The notes below the pieces were generated by a model. The model saw nothing but the letters and a program-made list of their open reading frames with translations. It did no database searches and had not been told where the DNA came from. Of a DNA stretch of 64,000 nt, positions 54,713 through 63,048 are shown piece by piece (positions within the stretch are counted from its first letter, which is position 1; the number at the start of each line of letters is the position of its first letter). The position numbers were made by a program, and so were the translations under genes. The stretch is from Trileptium ribeirensis. Taxonomy: Eukaryota; Nematoda; Enoplea; Enoplida; Thoracostomopsidae. The stretch spans positions 32,703 through 96,702 of the forward strand of contig JASANE010027831.1 of assembly GCA_030248225.1 (NCBI GenBank). Reading direction: 5' to 3'.

Positions 54713-55783
54713 CTAGCTGAGCGCTTTTATATCTTTGCTGCTAACCCATGATGACTCCGGGTAGCCTCTCCATTTTACTAGAAACTCTACACCTCCTGCT
54801 CGGGTTTTTCGCCTCCTAAGTATTGTTTCAATGTCATATATTTCTTCACTCCTCACTACTCTCTGCATCTCTGGTTCGTAGAAAATACCGAGAATAGCCT
54901 CGCCTGTGAGTGACTGTATTCTATACGTGGGTGGACTGGAGTGAATTTGCTGACTGACTAAAAATTCCTCCTCCGTCCAATTGGGATAGAATGATTTACC
55001 GAAGGGGAATTTGCGTTTCAAAAGTTTTACCCTGTCATTAATCGCGAATTTAAATCCTATCGGATGGGTCGTGAAGGTTTTGGGATAAAGATTTTTTCTC
55101 ACTGTAGCTTCATTCAGCCTGGTAACATCCACGGGTTTAAATCCTGTTGTGCGAACCACTCTGTTATTTAGGGAATCTATTATTTTAGTTAGGACGTCTA
55201 TGTACCTCCATGTATTCTGCTTCCGGAGGTAGATATATATTTTTCGCTTGATATCAAGAATTTTCCTTTCCGCAAAAACAGTCTTAGATTCGTCATTCAT
55301 CGTATAAATGAGGTTAATGCCCCGAGACTTGAATAGTTGTGTAAAACTGGAGCTATAGTGTTCTTTAGCCCTATCAACGATAAAATTACGGGGTTTCTCG
55401 GGTAGGAGCGAATCAAGTATAGGGGATAAGGCTGAAGTTAGTGATTCACCAGTTTTAGATTTAAGCGGCACACCCCAACAAAATTTGGAGAAACAGTTTA
55501 TTACAACCAATATGTATTTAAAGCCGGCATTATACTTAGCAAGGGCCTGCATATCGGCTAAGTCTGATTGAAATATATCGTAAAGATCCGAAACAATGTA
55601 GCGAACTCTTTTAAAATTTTTCTTAGTCCGCTTCCGTGTAAGTGTATAAGCTTGCTGGCTTTCCAAAAATTCTTTCACTTGTTTTAGAGTAACAGTGTCA
55701 CCAGCTTTCCTTGCTGCTCTATACAAACTTAGCGCTGAGCCGAGTCCTAAAGGATTACTGGGGTCAAAATATAATTTATCCAT
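54713..55783 (-). CDS. Retroviral-type integrase with C-terminal chromodomain
   Basis: 356 aa. The catalytic core has IFQSDLADMQALAKYNAGFK (D74), NFIVDRAKEHYSSSFTQLF (D137) and TVFAERKILDIKRKIY (E172). The D137-E172 spacing of 35 fits DD35E, and WGVPLKSKTGESL lies between the first two. The C-terminal residues (about 315-356) form a chromodomain: YDIETILRRRKTRAGGVEFL, then VKWRGYPESSWVSSKDI. Polinton integrases insert the element into host DNA and many carry a chromodomain that can bind histone tails. The N-terminal zinc-binding HHCC domain is absent or reduced. The gene starts 3 bp after the preceding membrane-protein gene and is intact. Confidence 0.9.
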   Translation of the reverse strand: MDKLYFDPSNPLGLGSALSLYRAARKAGDTVTLKQVKEFLESQQAYTLTRKRTKKNFKRVRYIVSDLYDIFQSDLADMQALAKYNAGFKYILVVINCFSKFCWGVPLKSKTGESLTSALSPILDSLLPEKPRNFIVDRAKEHYSSSFTQLFKSRGINLIYTMNDESKTVFAERKILDIKRKIYIYLRKQNTWRYIDVLTKIIDSLNNRVVRTTGFKPVDVTRLNEATVRKNLYPKTFTTHPIGFKFAINDRVKLLKRKFPFGKSFYPNWTEEEFLVSQQIHSSPPTYRIQSLTGEAILGIFYEPEMQRVVRSEEIYDIETILRRRKTRAGGVEFLVKWRGYPESSWVSSKDIKALS

Positions 55784-55786
55784 CCT

Positions 55787-56137
55787 TTAAAGATTACACA
55801 TATCGCGGACTTCAAATGTGCTAAGAGTTACGTTTAAATTATGCATCGTTTCAATTGTATAGTCTTCAAATCTGTGGTGCCTGCATGCATCAAACCGGGC
55901 TCTATTTAAAGCTGCTGGCGAAATGTTGTACTTCATTCCATCTTTGTATAAGTATATAACTGACGAACACAATTTGATAGTAGTCGAGTCTACGCCGAAA
56001 TAAAAAATTTGACAAAACAAAGCTTTATCGTCTTCGGGTTCGTGTAGCGGATTCGTCTTTAATATTACCCCTGATAATGTTATAGTTATGATGATAATAA
56101 TAAGGGACGCTACTAGTAGGCTGCATAGGCGATCCAT
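55787..56137 (-). CDS. Small signal-anchored, probably glycosylated protein
   Basis: 116 aa. Residues about 5-24 (CSLLVASLIIIIITITLSGV) form one strong hydrophobic helix after MDRL, so it is a type II anchor or uncleaved signal. The rest is hydrophilic, with about five cysteines and two N-glycosylation sequons (NIS in MKYNISPAAL; NVT in LNVTLSTF). This looks like a surface or secretory-path protein. A possible role is entry, envelope-like decoration or host interaction. No family recognised. It is tightly placed 3 bp before the integrase start. Confidence 0.62.
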   Translation of the reverse strand: MDRLCSLLVASLIIIIITITLSGVILKTNPLHEPEDDKALFCQIFYFGVDSTTIKLCSSVIYLYKDGMKYNISPAALNRARFDACRHHRFEDYTIETMHNLNVTLSTFEVRDMCNL

Positions 56138-56149
56138 TGTCCAAACTAT

Positions 56150-56539
56150 TTAATAATTGCTTTTTAATATCCACGGCTTTTTAATAATTGCTATAGGCAA
56201 TGTCCTTTCAATAGTCACATCTACGAGCATCTGATCTTCCATCGCGTCAGTAACGGGTTTATCTTGTAGTCGCTTCTCAGTACAGTAGCAATGCGTATAG
56301 TATATGTCTATTCCGAGAATGGTTTGGTCCCTGTCGGTAGTCTGTAGCTCGAGATCCTTTAGCACTGTGTCTATAAATATATCCGCATAAAAACCAAAAT
56401 CGAACTTGCAACCGTTTTTACCCCAGTGGTTCCACACTTCCGCCGACTGGATTTGACATCCCTCGCAATTAAGTTTCACATGTTCTAATATACGCTCACA
56501 TATATCGAAGTAATGGCTGGTGTTAACCGTGCGATCCAT
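56150..56539 (-). CDS. 129-aa Cys-containing protein, unknown
   Basis: MDRTVNTSHYFDICERILEH is followed by CEGCQIQSAEVWNHWGKNGC and IYYTHCYCTEKRLQ. The CEGC and CYC groups with nearby His could bind metal, but no known zinc-finger spacing is obvious. It ends 12 bp before the membrane-protein gene and begins 1 bp after the stop of the 65-aa gene, so the three look co-transcribed. Confidence 0.58.
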   Translation of the reverse strand: MDRTVNTSHYFDICERILEHVKLNCEGCQIQSAEVWNHWGKNGCKFDFGFYADIFIDTVLKDLELQTTDRDQTILGIDIYYTHCYCTEKRLQDKPVTDAMEDQMLVDVTIERTLPIAIIKKPWILKSNY

Positions 56540-56540
56540 C

Positions 56541-56738
56541 TCAGTGAACGTAAATACGGTACCGCGGCTTATAAACTGGAGTGTTATCGAACCTTATAGC
56601 TCGATTAATAAGTTTTAGCTTCTCAGGAGTAAACAGTTCCTTTTCTACTCTTTCAAAATTACATCTGACATAAAAGATAATTTCGACAACGGATAAGTAT
56701 CGAAGTTCCATTTCAATCGTTTCCACACAGTTTGTCAT
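56541..56738 (-). CDS. 65-aa small protein, unknown
   Basis: MTNCVETIEMELRYLSVVEI is followed by VRCNFERVEKELFTPEKLKL, mostly helical and charged. It is kept as a gene only because of the tight spacing (1 bp to the next gene, 23 bp to the previous) within an otherwise gap-free block. It could be a chance frame. Confidence 0.42.
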   Translation of the reverse strand: MTNCVETIEMELRYLSVVEIIFYVRCNFERVEKELFTPEKLKLINRAIRFDNTPVYKPRYRIYVH

Positions 56739-56761
56739 GCTATTTAGTCTGTTTTAGATAT

Positions 56762-57115
56762 TCAGTACGGGAAAGCAGTGATTATTTTATTCCAAGTTGA
56801 TATATACACAATTTTGAGCCAGTGTGATTCTTTGCCTGTCGCGTTTACTTTTCCAACTGGGTGGCCGAAATACTTGAAATACGCAACTTTATCCTGTGAC
56901 TGCTGTAGACTCTGGTCGTAGTATAGGTAGGTTTGGATAATAAGATGCTTTAGTTCCTTCTTATTAAAATTAAACCTTGATTTAGTATCACAATCTAGTA
57001 TATGATTTGGAATAATGTGATCGAAATCGACGTTTGGTAACTTCATAAAGAACCTGAAACAAGAGTAGAATAGACACATGATGTGTGTGAATAAATAAGT
57101 AGTGTTGCTAGGCAT
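56762..57115 (-). CDS. BECR-RNase-like protein, paralogue 2
   Basis: 117 aa, or 94 from the internal Met at about 57046 (MKLPNVDFDHIIPNHILD). It is clearly paralogous to the gene on its right: shared KLP-x-x-x-F-x-HI, KS-x-F, LI-x-x-TYL-x-YDQ, QQS-x-DK and LKIVY...KIITAFPY at the end. An early His, a K-S-x-F strand and a terminal G/N-K-I-I-T-A-F-P strand resemble BECR-fold endoribonucleases known from bacterial polymorphic toxins. An acceptor-like CTATTCTACTCTTGTTTCAG lies just before the internal Met, so splicing may set the start. RNase activity is inference. It might shut off host RNA, or act against a rival element. Confidence 0.6.
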   Translation of the reverse strand: MPSNTTYLFTHIMCLFYSCFRFFMKLPNVDFDHIIPNHILDCDTKSRFNFNKKELKHLIIQTYLYYDQSLQQSQDKVAYFKYFGHPVGKVNATGKESHWLKIVYISTWNKIITAFPY

Positions 57116-57133
57116 CTGGTCTCCACTTGATAC

Positions 57134-57424
57134 CTAATAAGGAAAAGCTGTAATTATTTTATGTCCCGATGCAACGTACACTATCTTTAATCTTGTAGAT
57201 AAGACCTGTCTTGATGAAACTATTCCCACCGCAACACCCGTATCTTTGATTAGAACAAACTTATCTGGGGACTGTTGGATTTTTTGATCGTAATGTAGAT
57301 ACGTGTCTGCGATGAGGGTTTCTAGTGAGTCCTTATCAAGTATGAAATAGGATTTGGATGGTTTTATATCGTCTGATGTATGAATACCGCTGATGTGGTT
57401 AAAATGAATAGTTGGAAGCTTATT
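57134..57424 (-). CDS. BECR-RNase-like protein, paralogue 1 (start unclear)
   Basis: About 96 aa: NKLPTIHFNHISGIHTSDDI, SKSYFILDKDSLETLIADTY, LHYDQKIQQSPDKFVLIKDT and a C-terminus LKIVYVASGHKIITAFPY. It aligns along its length with paralogue 2. The conserved part begins where paralogue 2 has Met, but here the codon is AAT. The only in-frame ATG lies 186 bases upstream, inside the nuclease gene and in another frame. Its first codon overlaps the nuclease stop. So it has either lost its start, uses a non-ATG start, is reached by frameshift or reinitiation from the nuclease gene, or is spliced. Confidence 0.58.
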   Translation of the reverse strand, partial: NKLPTIHFNHISGIHTSDDIKPSKSYFILDKDSLETLIADTYLHYDQKIQQSPDKFVLIKDTGVAVGIVSSRQVLSTRLKIVYVASGHKIITAFPY

Positions 57425-58178
57425 CTGTGTCCATTGGCTCGATAATGTCCTGGATAGGGACGCAGTTCGATGAGTCAATTGTGTCTTTTGTGTGGGTGAG
57501 GTACCGACGATTGAACCGCTCGAGCTTTTTGTGTAGGATTTCCCAGCAGTTCTTATCGAAGAGTACTTCAATAACCTTGATTTCGGTAGTTCTAGGGGCA
57601 TAGATAACAAAATGAGCCGAAGACAGTCCAGTGACTGCTAATTCTCCTAATACTTGGTAGTAATACCTGTGTTTTTTCTTAAGCTGAAACTCACCTGTAT
57701 TGGGGTCAACTTTGCAGTAAAAGTTTGATTTTCTATACTTCGCTATTTCTAATATAGATCTAGGTTCTAAACTGGTATCATGCAAGCATTTAACCTCTAA
57801 TACCTTAGGTTCTGGGTAATCGGGCGCAGTAATTATACCGTCGGGTGTACTACCTAGGTATGGGGCATTAGCAGGTACACATAAACCAACTTTATGAACT
57901 GTCACTGCACGATTAAAACAATGTTTCTGATAATTTACATATGCAGTCTTCGCATTCTCCTCTTCAGTTAATCCAACTAAGCACGCTGTAGGTATAAAAG
58001 AATTTACTGGTTTCTTAATATCCGATGCAAGCCGCTGTAATACAAAATCAGTCTTGGCACTAGCTAATCGACCAAAGTTTGAAGCAGTAATCCGATTTCG
58101 ACGAGCCTCCCACCACATTGGGCATTCCGTCTGATTAAGTGTGGAATTAAAAATAGAAGCAATAAGTCGACCATCCAT
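57420..58178 (-). CDS. YqaJ-like PD-(D/E)XK nuclease (viral exonuclease/recombinase)
   Basis: 252 aa. The order of motifs is that of YqaJ/lambda-exonuclease nucleases: WWEARRNRITASNFGRLASA (22-41), a Glu in GLTEEENAKTAYVNYQ, YLGSTPDGIITAP (107-119, D113), KVLEVKCLH (125-133, E128-x-K130) and HRYYYQVLGELAVTG. Such enzymes resect double-stranded DNA for recombination or end processing. It is the first leftward gene, so it is likely early. The polymerase gene diverges from it across a 0.5-kb repeat-rich spacer. All catalytic residues are present and the frame is intact. Confidence 0.85.
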   Translation of the reverse strand: MDGRLIASIFNSTLNQTECPMWWEARRNRITASNFGRLASAKTDFVLQRLASDIKKPVNSFIPTACLVGLTEEENAKTAYVNYQKHCFNRAVTVHKVGLCVPANAPYLGSTPDGIITAPDYPEPKVLEVKCLHDTSLEPRSILEIAKYRKSNFYCKVDPNTGEFQLKKKHRYYYQVLGELAVTGLSSAHFVIYAPRTTEIKVIEVLFDKNCWEILHKKLERFNRRYLTHTKDTIDSSNCVPIQDIIEPMDTE

Positions 58179-58689
58179 CGCTATTTAATAAAACACAAGC
58201 CTACAAAAGCAACTATATATATGCTTAAATCAAAACCAATATCAAAATTCAAAACACCATTTAAGTTAAATAAGCGTCCTCACAATTAATTGCTAAGTGG
58301 CAGATGTTTCCCAAATAGGCTTAATTTCCAAAATTCAAAACCTAGTGTTTAAGCTGAACCGCTAAGTAATCAATCAACAAGGGCAGATGTTTCGCGTGTA
58401 AGTTTAAATTCAAACCTCACTTAAGTTAAATAAGCGTCCTCACAATTAATCACCAAATGGCAGATGTTTCCCAAATAGGCTTAATTTCCAAAATTCAAAA
58501 CCTAGTGTTTAAGCTGAACCGCTAAGTAATCAATCAACAAGGGCAGATGTTTGGTAGCTATGAGCTTTGTAAGCTCAACCGTTAATCATATTTTAGCGGT
58601 AGCTGGGTGTGGCTAATATACGCTAACATTGATGAGACACGGATTAGTTTTATTAAAAAGGGAAAGCAGTTGTCTTATTGTCTACAGAA
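58179..58689. promoter_or_regulatory. Divergent control region with four GGCAGATGTTT iterons
   Basis: A 160-bp unit is duplicated: nearly identical 132-bp blocks at 58261-58392 and 58421-58552. Each block holds two GGCAGATGTTT copies (58299, 58382, 58459, 58542), and the blocks share GCTAAGTAATCAATCAAC, TTAAGTTAAATAAGCGTCC and AAAATTCAAAAC motifs. It lies between the leftward nuclease and rightward polymerase genes. Bidirectional early promoter, enhancer or origin-like iterons are all possible. A TATATATATG run at 58215 could serve the leftward genes. Confidence 0.65.
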
Positions 58690-61600
58690 ATGGAACATAT
58701 ATGTGATCAATGTGAAGCTAGCTTTTCAACAAAGTCAAATCTACGACGTCACAGAACATTGGCACACAACGACCAGCCGTTGCTTCAATGCCCAGTATGC
58801 GACACAAAGTTTTCTCGGCGTGACAATTTGCTCCACCATATCTCACGTTATCATTCCCAAGCAGCATCCAACAGACCATCTACGTCAACAACGTGTCCAA
58901 TATGCGACCGTAACTTTACAACTGAGTTCAACCTCAGCCGTCATATCACCCAACAGCACCAAGGGCCACCGAAACAACCTACAGATAAGCCACCCACGTG
59001 CCCTATATGCGATCGTAACTTTACAACTGAGTTCAATCTCAATCGTCATATCACCCAACAGCACCAAGGGCCACCGAAACAAGCACTAACAACTCAGCCA
59101 CCCACGTGCCCTATATGCGATCAAACGTTTACCAAGCAGTCTAATCTCAATCGTCATATCACGCGTCAACATCAGGGGCCACCGAAACGTACAAGAACAG
59201 CTCAGCAGGTCTCGTGTACAATATGCGAACAAACATTTAGCAACCGCTCTAAGCTAAAAATTCACATCGCAACGCAACACCAAGAACCACCTACGAAGAT
59301 TGCGCGACGGATGGTAGCTACGATACCTGAGCAAGACCCGATTCAGTACTATGGCGAAGACGAGATGATCCGACGTAACTGGCAATACGTAAGGACACAT
59401 TACCATAAAGGATCCCGCGTTCAGGATAGATACAACTTCAGATTGGAAGATGCGAGTGAGAAAGAAATCCGGGACAAACTTAGCGGACTTTATGAAACCC
59501 AGAAATGGAAAGCAAAGTGGAACGTTTCTTTCGGCTTTGTCTTAACTAACATTTTGACTAACGAGGAAAGATACTATTATACCAGCCACAACAGCCGCCT
59601 CCTCGACAGACCGGTATTGGTCACAAATCGAAGAGATTTTGGAAAGTTTATCAACCAAGTAGACAGTAAAGATGTATTAGAGTGGGCTCAACAGCATCGA
59701 CCCAACACTAAGTTCAGAGTATTACGTATAACTAACATGACAGTTTACATTAACAAAATAATCCCGCATTCCCTCATCGGTTGTCCCGTTGCCCTCCCAA
59801 GTTACGTCAAGAACAACAAGGCGGTAATAGCACTGGAAAACGACAAGTTTGGACGGCGGTACACGGATCAGAAATGTTTCTTTCGATGCCTCGCTCTAAT
59901 GGACGGGCAGTCGCCGAGAAACGACCACCAACAGTTCGAGTGCTACGTTGAGAGGAAATGCAACAATTGGTGCCACGCCTTAAGCATAAGGGAATTCCAT
60001 GGAGTTAGTGTCGATGACCTGGAGCTACTAGAAGACTATTTCCGTATTAACATCGCAGTCTACGAACTACAACCACCGGAGCCTGAACGTGAAATTACCA
60101 ATGTCGAACGAATAATGATGGGTGTTGATGAAGGTATGCGAGAAATTAGGCCGGTGTACGAGGAAGACGTGGTAGATGATGATGACGCTATGCCCAGTGA
60201 AGACGACGACGAGCCGGATGCTATTAGACAATTTTTAGACGATGAAGCTCATGATGGCGAGGATACCAATGACAGTGGCGACGACGAGGCGGATGTTATG
60301 AGACAATTCTTAGACGATGACGAGGATGCGCCAGTGAGAGATAGCAGTAGTTCCACTATCGGTGTTCTTGTTCAAAAATCTAGAGGTATTTACGAGAAGA
60401 CATTGAATATCAATCTATACGACGGACATTTTTCCTACATCGTAGACTTGGATCGGTATACTAAATCATGGCGATGTGTCGAGTGCGATAGGTTATTTAA
60501 TAATAAGTATAACTACGAGAGACATATCAGACATTGCACTGGAAAGGAGACAAAGGTTATTTATAAAGGCGGCGGGTTCGGAATTCCCAAAACAATTCAC
60601 ATGGAGCTTCGGGAAGAAGGATTTGAAATTGACGATGATTTTTACAGATACAGGGCTACTTTCGACTTTGAGGCAAGGTTCGAAGATATTGGTGTAGAGG
60701 AAGGCGGCGCCAGGAAACTAGTTTATACCAAAACTCTCATCCCAGCAAGTGTTTCTATAGCCAGCAACGTTCCCGGTTACGAGGACCCCGTATGTTTTAT
60801 TGGAAACCCCGAGGATATTGTACAATCGATGCACGTGCGGTTAATGGATATTAGCGATACCGCATACTCGCTCATGAAAGAACAGTATTCCGAAGTTCGT
60901 GACGCATTGTACGCTAAATCACAGGAACACAAACATCATAAGAAACGATTTCGTGCCCTCTTGGCTCAGTGCAGAACTACCTCGTCCGTCCGAGACACGC
61001 AGGAATTTTTGGAAGCCGAGACCGATTTCTACAATACCAAAAACTGGGCACGGTACTTTTACAGGTTTGAAAACTGGTTGCGACAGCTAGTGGTGCTGGG
61101 ATTTAACAGCGCTAAGTTCGATTTAAACCTTATCAAGAAGTACTATATACCACTCTTAGTAAAATCTAAAACCAAAATTCAACACGCTATCAAGAAAAAT
61201 AACAGTTTTCTAAGTCTCGCAACTGATAGCCTCGTATTTCTCGATATTACTAACTATCTAAGCCCTGGCACCAGCTACGCGAAATTTTTAAGCGCTTTCA
61301 ATGTAGAGCAGTCGAAAGGTTTTTGGCCGTACGAGTGGTTTCAGTCCCTGGAGCAGCTAAACGAAACCGATCTACCGCCCCGCAACGCATTTCACAGCAC
61401 TTTGCGCCAAACCGATATTACAGACGATGACTATAAGCATTTGCAAACTATATGGGAGCAGGAGGGTTTTCAGACTATGCGCGATCTTTTGGTTTGGTAT
61501 AATAACTTGGACGTTGTGCCATTTCTTACAGCGGTTGAAAAAATGTACCAACAATTCGAAACGTGGGGGGTGGATATGTTTAAACACGCAATCAGTCTAC

Positions 61601-63048
61601 CCGGTGTGGCTCTTCGTCGAATGATGAAGGACCTCCCGAAAAATCCCATATTCACACTATTTGGGGAAAAATGGAAAGACATTCACGATACTATCAAACA
61701 AAATATTGTGGGTGGGCCGTCTATAGTTTTTCACAGGTACCATGAGGCGGGTGTTACGAAAATACGGGGAAAGAAACTGGTAGCAAAGCTCCTCGGATTT
61801 GACGCTAATTCACTGTATTTATGGTCACTATGCCAGATGATGCCCGTGGGACTATTCAGAGTGTGGGAACCCGTTGAACAGCAGCTTGATGCGGCTATAG
61901 CTCCTAGAGATGATTGGGAAGCTACGCAGGAAATTAGTTCATTCCGCCATATTGTATCGTACAATTACAACGTGCGTATGCGTTCCACCCCCAGTTATAC
62001 TCAGTGTCACATGGAACTACGTTACTTAGAAGATACGGCCCGGGAGCTAAGAATGCGTTTCAACAATCCCAACCTCCAATTCCAACATCGTTTTAACGGG
62101 AAGCAGAAAACATTTCAGAACGGGTCCATAATTTATCCAGTTGACGGTTATATCCCGGCTGGAAAGTACGGGAACCCGCGTGCTATAATTGCCGAATTCG
62201 ATGGTTGTTACTGGCACTGTGGGCATTCATGTAAGCTTAACGAAAATGTGCCGGAGGATGTTTTTGTACTCAGACAGCAAAGAACGGAGCGAAAGCATGA
62301 ATTTTTGGCTACACTTGACTGTGAAGTATATATCGACCGAGAGTGTGATTTTGTGGAGCATCACATATTACACATGGACCAGTGGGAGGAGTGGGATAAA
62401 CTTAATGGTGTTACGGGGTTTAGAAATAAATATAGAGCGGGTATTGGGGAGTTCGTCGATAATGTGCGGGAGGACAAGGTTTTTGGCATTGCGGAGGTGG
62501 ATATACAGGTGCCCTACTGGGATAATGAAAAACGGGAGCGGTGGGAAGAAATGCCACCCATTTTCAAAAACGTATCAATAACCCTTGACGACATCGGGGA
62601 AGAAATGAAGGATTACGCGATTGAACATGGTATAATGAAGGCCCCGAGGCGTAGTCTTATAGGATCGTATCATGGTGAAAAGATATTGCTGGCTACTCCG
62701 TTGCTAAAATTTTATATAAAAGAGGGACTAGTAGTAACCAAGGTCCACAGGTTCGTGGAGTTCCAAAAATACGCGGCCTTCTCCCACCTTGGTGACGAGG
62801 TTGCGGACCAGCGCCGGAAAGCCGATAGAGACAATAACGAGAAAATAAAGGGGGAAATGTATAAGCTGATCGGAAACAATTACTATGGTCGCTTATTATT
62901 AGACAAACTGAAACACGAAGAAGTAGGCGCGGTCGATGTTAATAATTTAGTTAGGGATCCCTGTACCGAAAAACAGATGCGATTTCCGAAGACGTTTTCG
63001 AGGTCCATATGGCGAAAAATAAGGTCATCCTCGATCTTCCAAATATAA
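58690..63048 (+). CDS. Protein-primed family B DNA polymerase, N-terminal and central part (frame broken)
   Basis: About 1452 codons from ATG 58690. Six C2H2 fingers (residues about 5-205; fingers 3 and 4 nearly identical, e.g. CPICDRNFTTEFNL) are followed by an OTU-like segment (DQKCFFRCLA, C396; GHFSYIVD, H580) split by an acidic insert (about 490-555, RQFLDD twice). A further CVECDRLF...RHIRHC finger is near 596. The polymerase core has Exo I TFDFEA (657-662), Exo II GFNSAKFDLN (804-813), Exo III WYNNLDVV, motif A FDANSLYLW (SLY at 1041-1043) and motif B KLIGNNYYGR (1392-1401). The frame is lost near the T run at 62995-62998, just after motif B. Motif C lies in the other frame downstream. 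Without correction this copy cannot make a full polymerase. Confidence 0.9.
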   Translation: MEHICDQCEASFSTKSNLRRHRTLAHNDQPLLQCPVCDTKFSRRDNLLHHISRYHSQAASNRPSTSTTCPICDRNFTTEFNLSRHITQQHQGPPKQPTDKPPTCPICDRNFTTEFNLNRHITQQHQGPPKQALTTQPPTCPICDQTFTKQSNLNRHITRQHQGPPKRTRTAQQVSCTICEQTFSNRSKLKIHIATQHQEPPTKIARRMVATIPEQDPIQYYGEDEMIRRNWQYVRTHYHKGSRVQDRYNFRLEDASEKEIRDKLSGLYETQKWKAKWNVSFGFVLTNILTNEERYYYTSHNSRLLDRPVLVTNRRDFGKFINQVDSKDVLEWAQQHRPNTKFRVLRITNMTVYINKIIPHSLIGCPVALPSYVKNNKAVIALENDKFGRRYTDQKCFFRCLALMDGQSPRNDHQQFECYVERKCNNWCHALSIREFHGVSVDDLELLEDYFRINIAVYELQPPEPEREITNVERIMMGVDEGMREIRPVYEEDVVDDDDAMPSEDDDEPDAIRQFLDDEAHDGEDTNDSGDDEADVMRQFLDDDEDAPVRDSSSSTIGVLVQKSRGIYEKTLNINLYDGHFSYIVDLDRYTKSWRCVECDRLFNNKYNYERHIRHCTGKETKVIYKGGGFGIPKTIHMELREEGFEIDDDFYRYRATFDFEARFEDIGVEEGGARKLVYTKTLIPASVSIASNVPGYEDPVCFIGNPEDIVQSMHVRLMDISDTAYSLMKEQYSEVRDALYAKSQEHKHHKKRFRALLAQCRTTSSVRDTQEFLEAETDFYNTKNWARYFYRFENWLRQLVVLGFNSAKFDLNLIKKYYIPLLVKSKTKIQHAIKKNNSFLSLATDSLVFLDITNYLSPGTSYAKFLSAFNVEQSKGFWPYEWFQSLEQLNETDLPPRNAFHSTLRQTDITDDDYKHLQTIWEQEGFQTMRDLLVWYNNLDVVPFLTAVEKMYQQFETWGVDMFKHAISLPGVALRRMMKDLPKNPIFTLFGEKWKDIHDTIKQNIVGGPSIVFHRYHEAGVTKIRGKKLVAKLLGFDANSLYLWSLCQMMPVGLFRVWEPVEQQLDAAIAPRDDWEATQEISSFRHIVSYNYNVRMRSTPSYTQCHMELRYLEDTARELRMRFNNPNLQFQHRFNGKQKTFQNGSIIYPVDGYIPAGKYGNPRAIIAEFDGCYWHCGHSCKLNENVPEDVFVLRQQRTERKHEFLATLDCEVYIDRECDFVEHHILHMDQWEEWDKLNGVTGFRNKYRAGIGEFVDNVREDKVFGIAEVDIQVPYWDNEKRERWEEMPPIFKNVSITLDDIGEEMKDYAIEHGIMKAPRRSLIGSYHGEKILLATPLLKFYIKEGLVVTKVHRFVEFQKYAAFSHLGDEVADQRRKADRDNNEKIKGEMYKLIGNNYYGRLLLDKLKHEEVGAVDVNNLVRDPCTEKQMRFPKTFSRSIWRKIRSSSIFQI

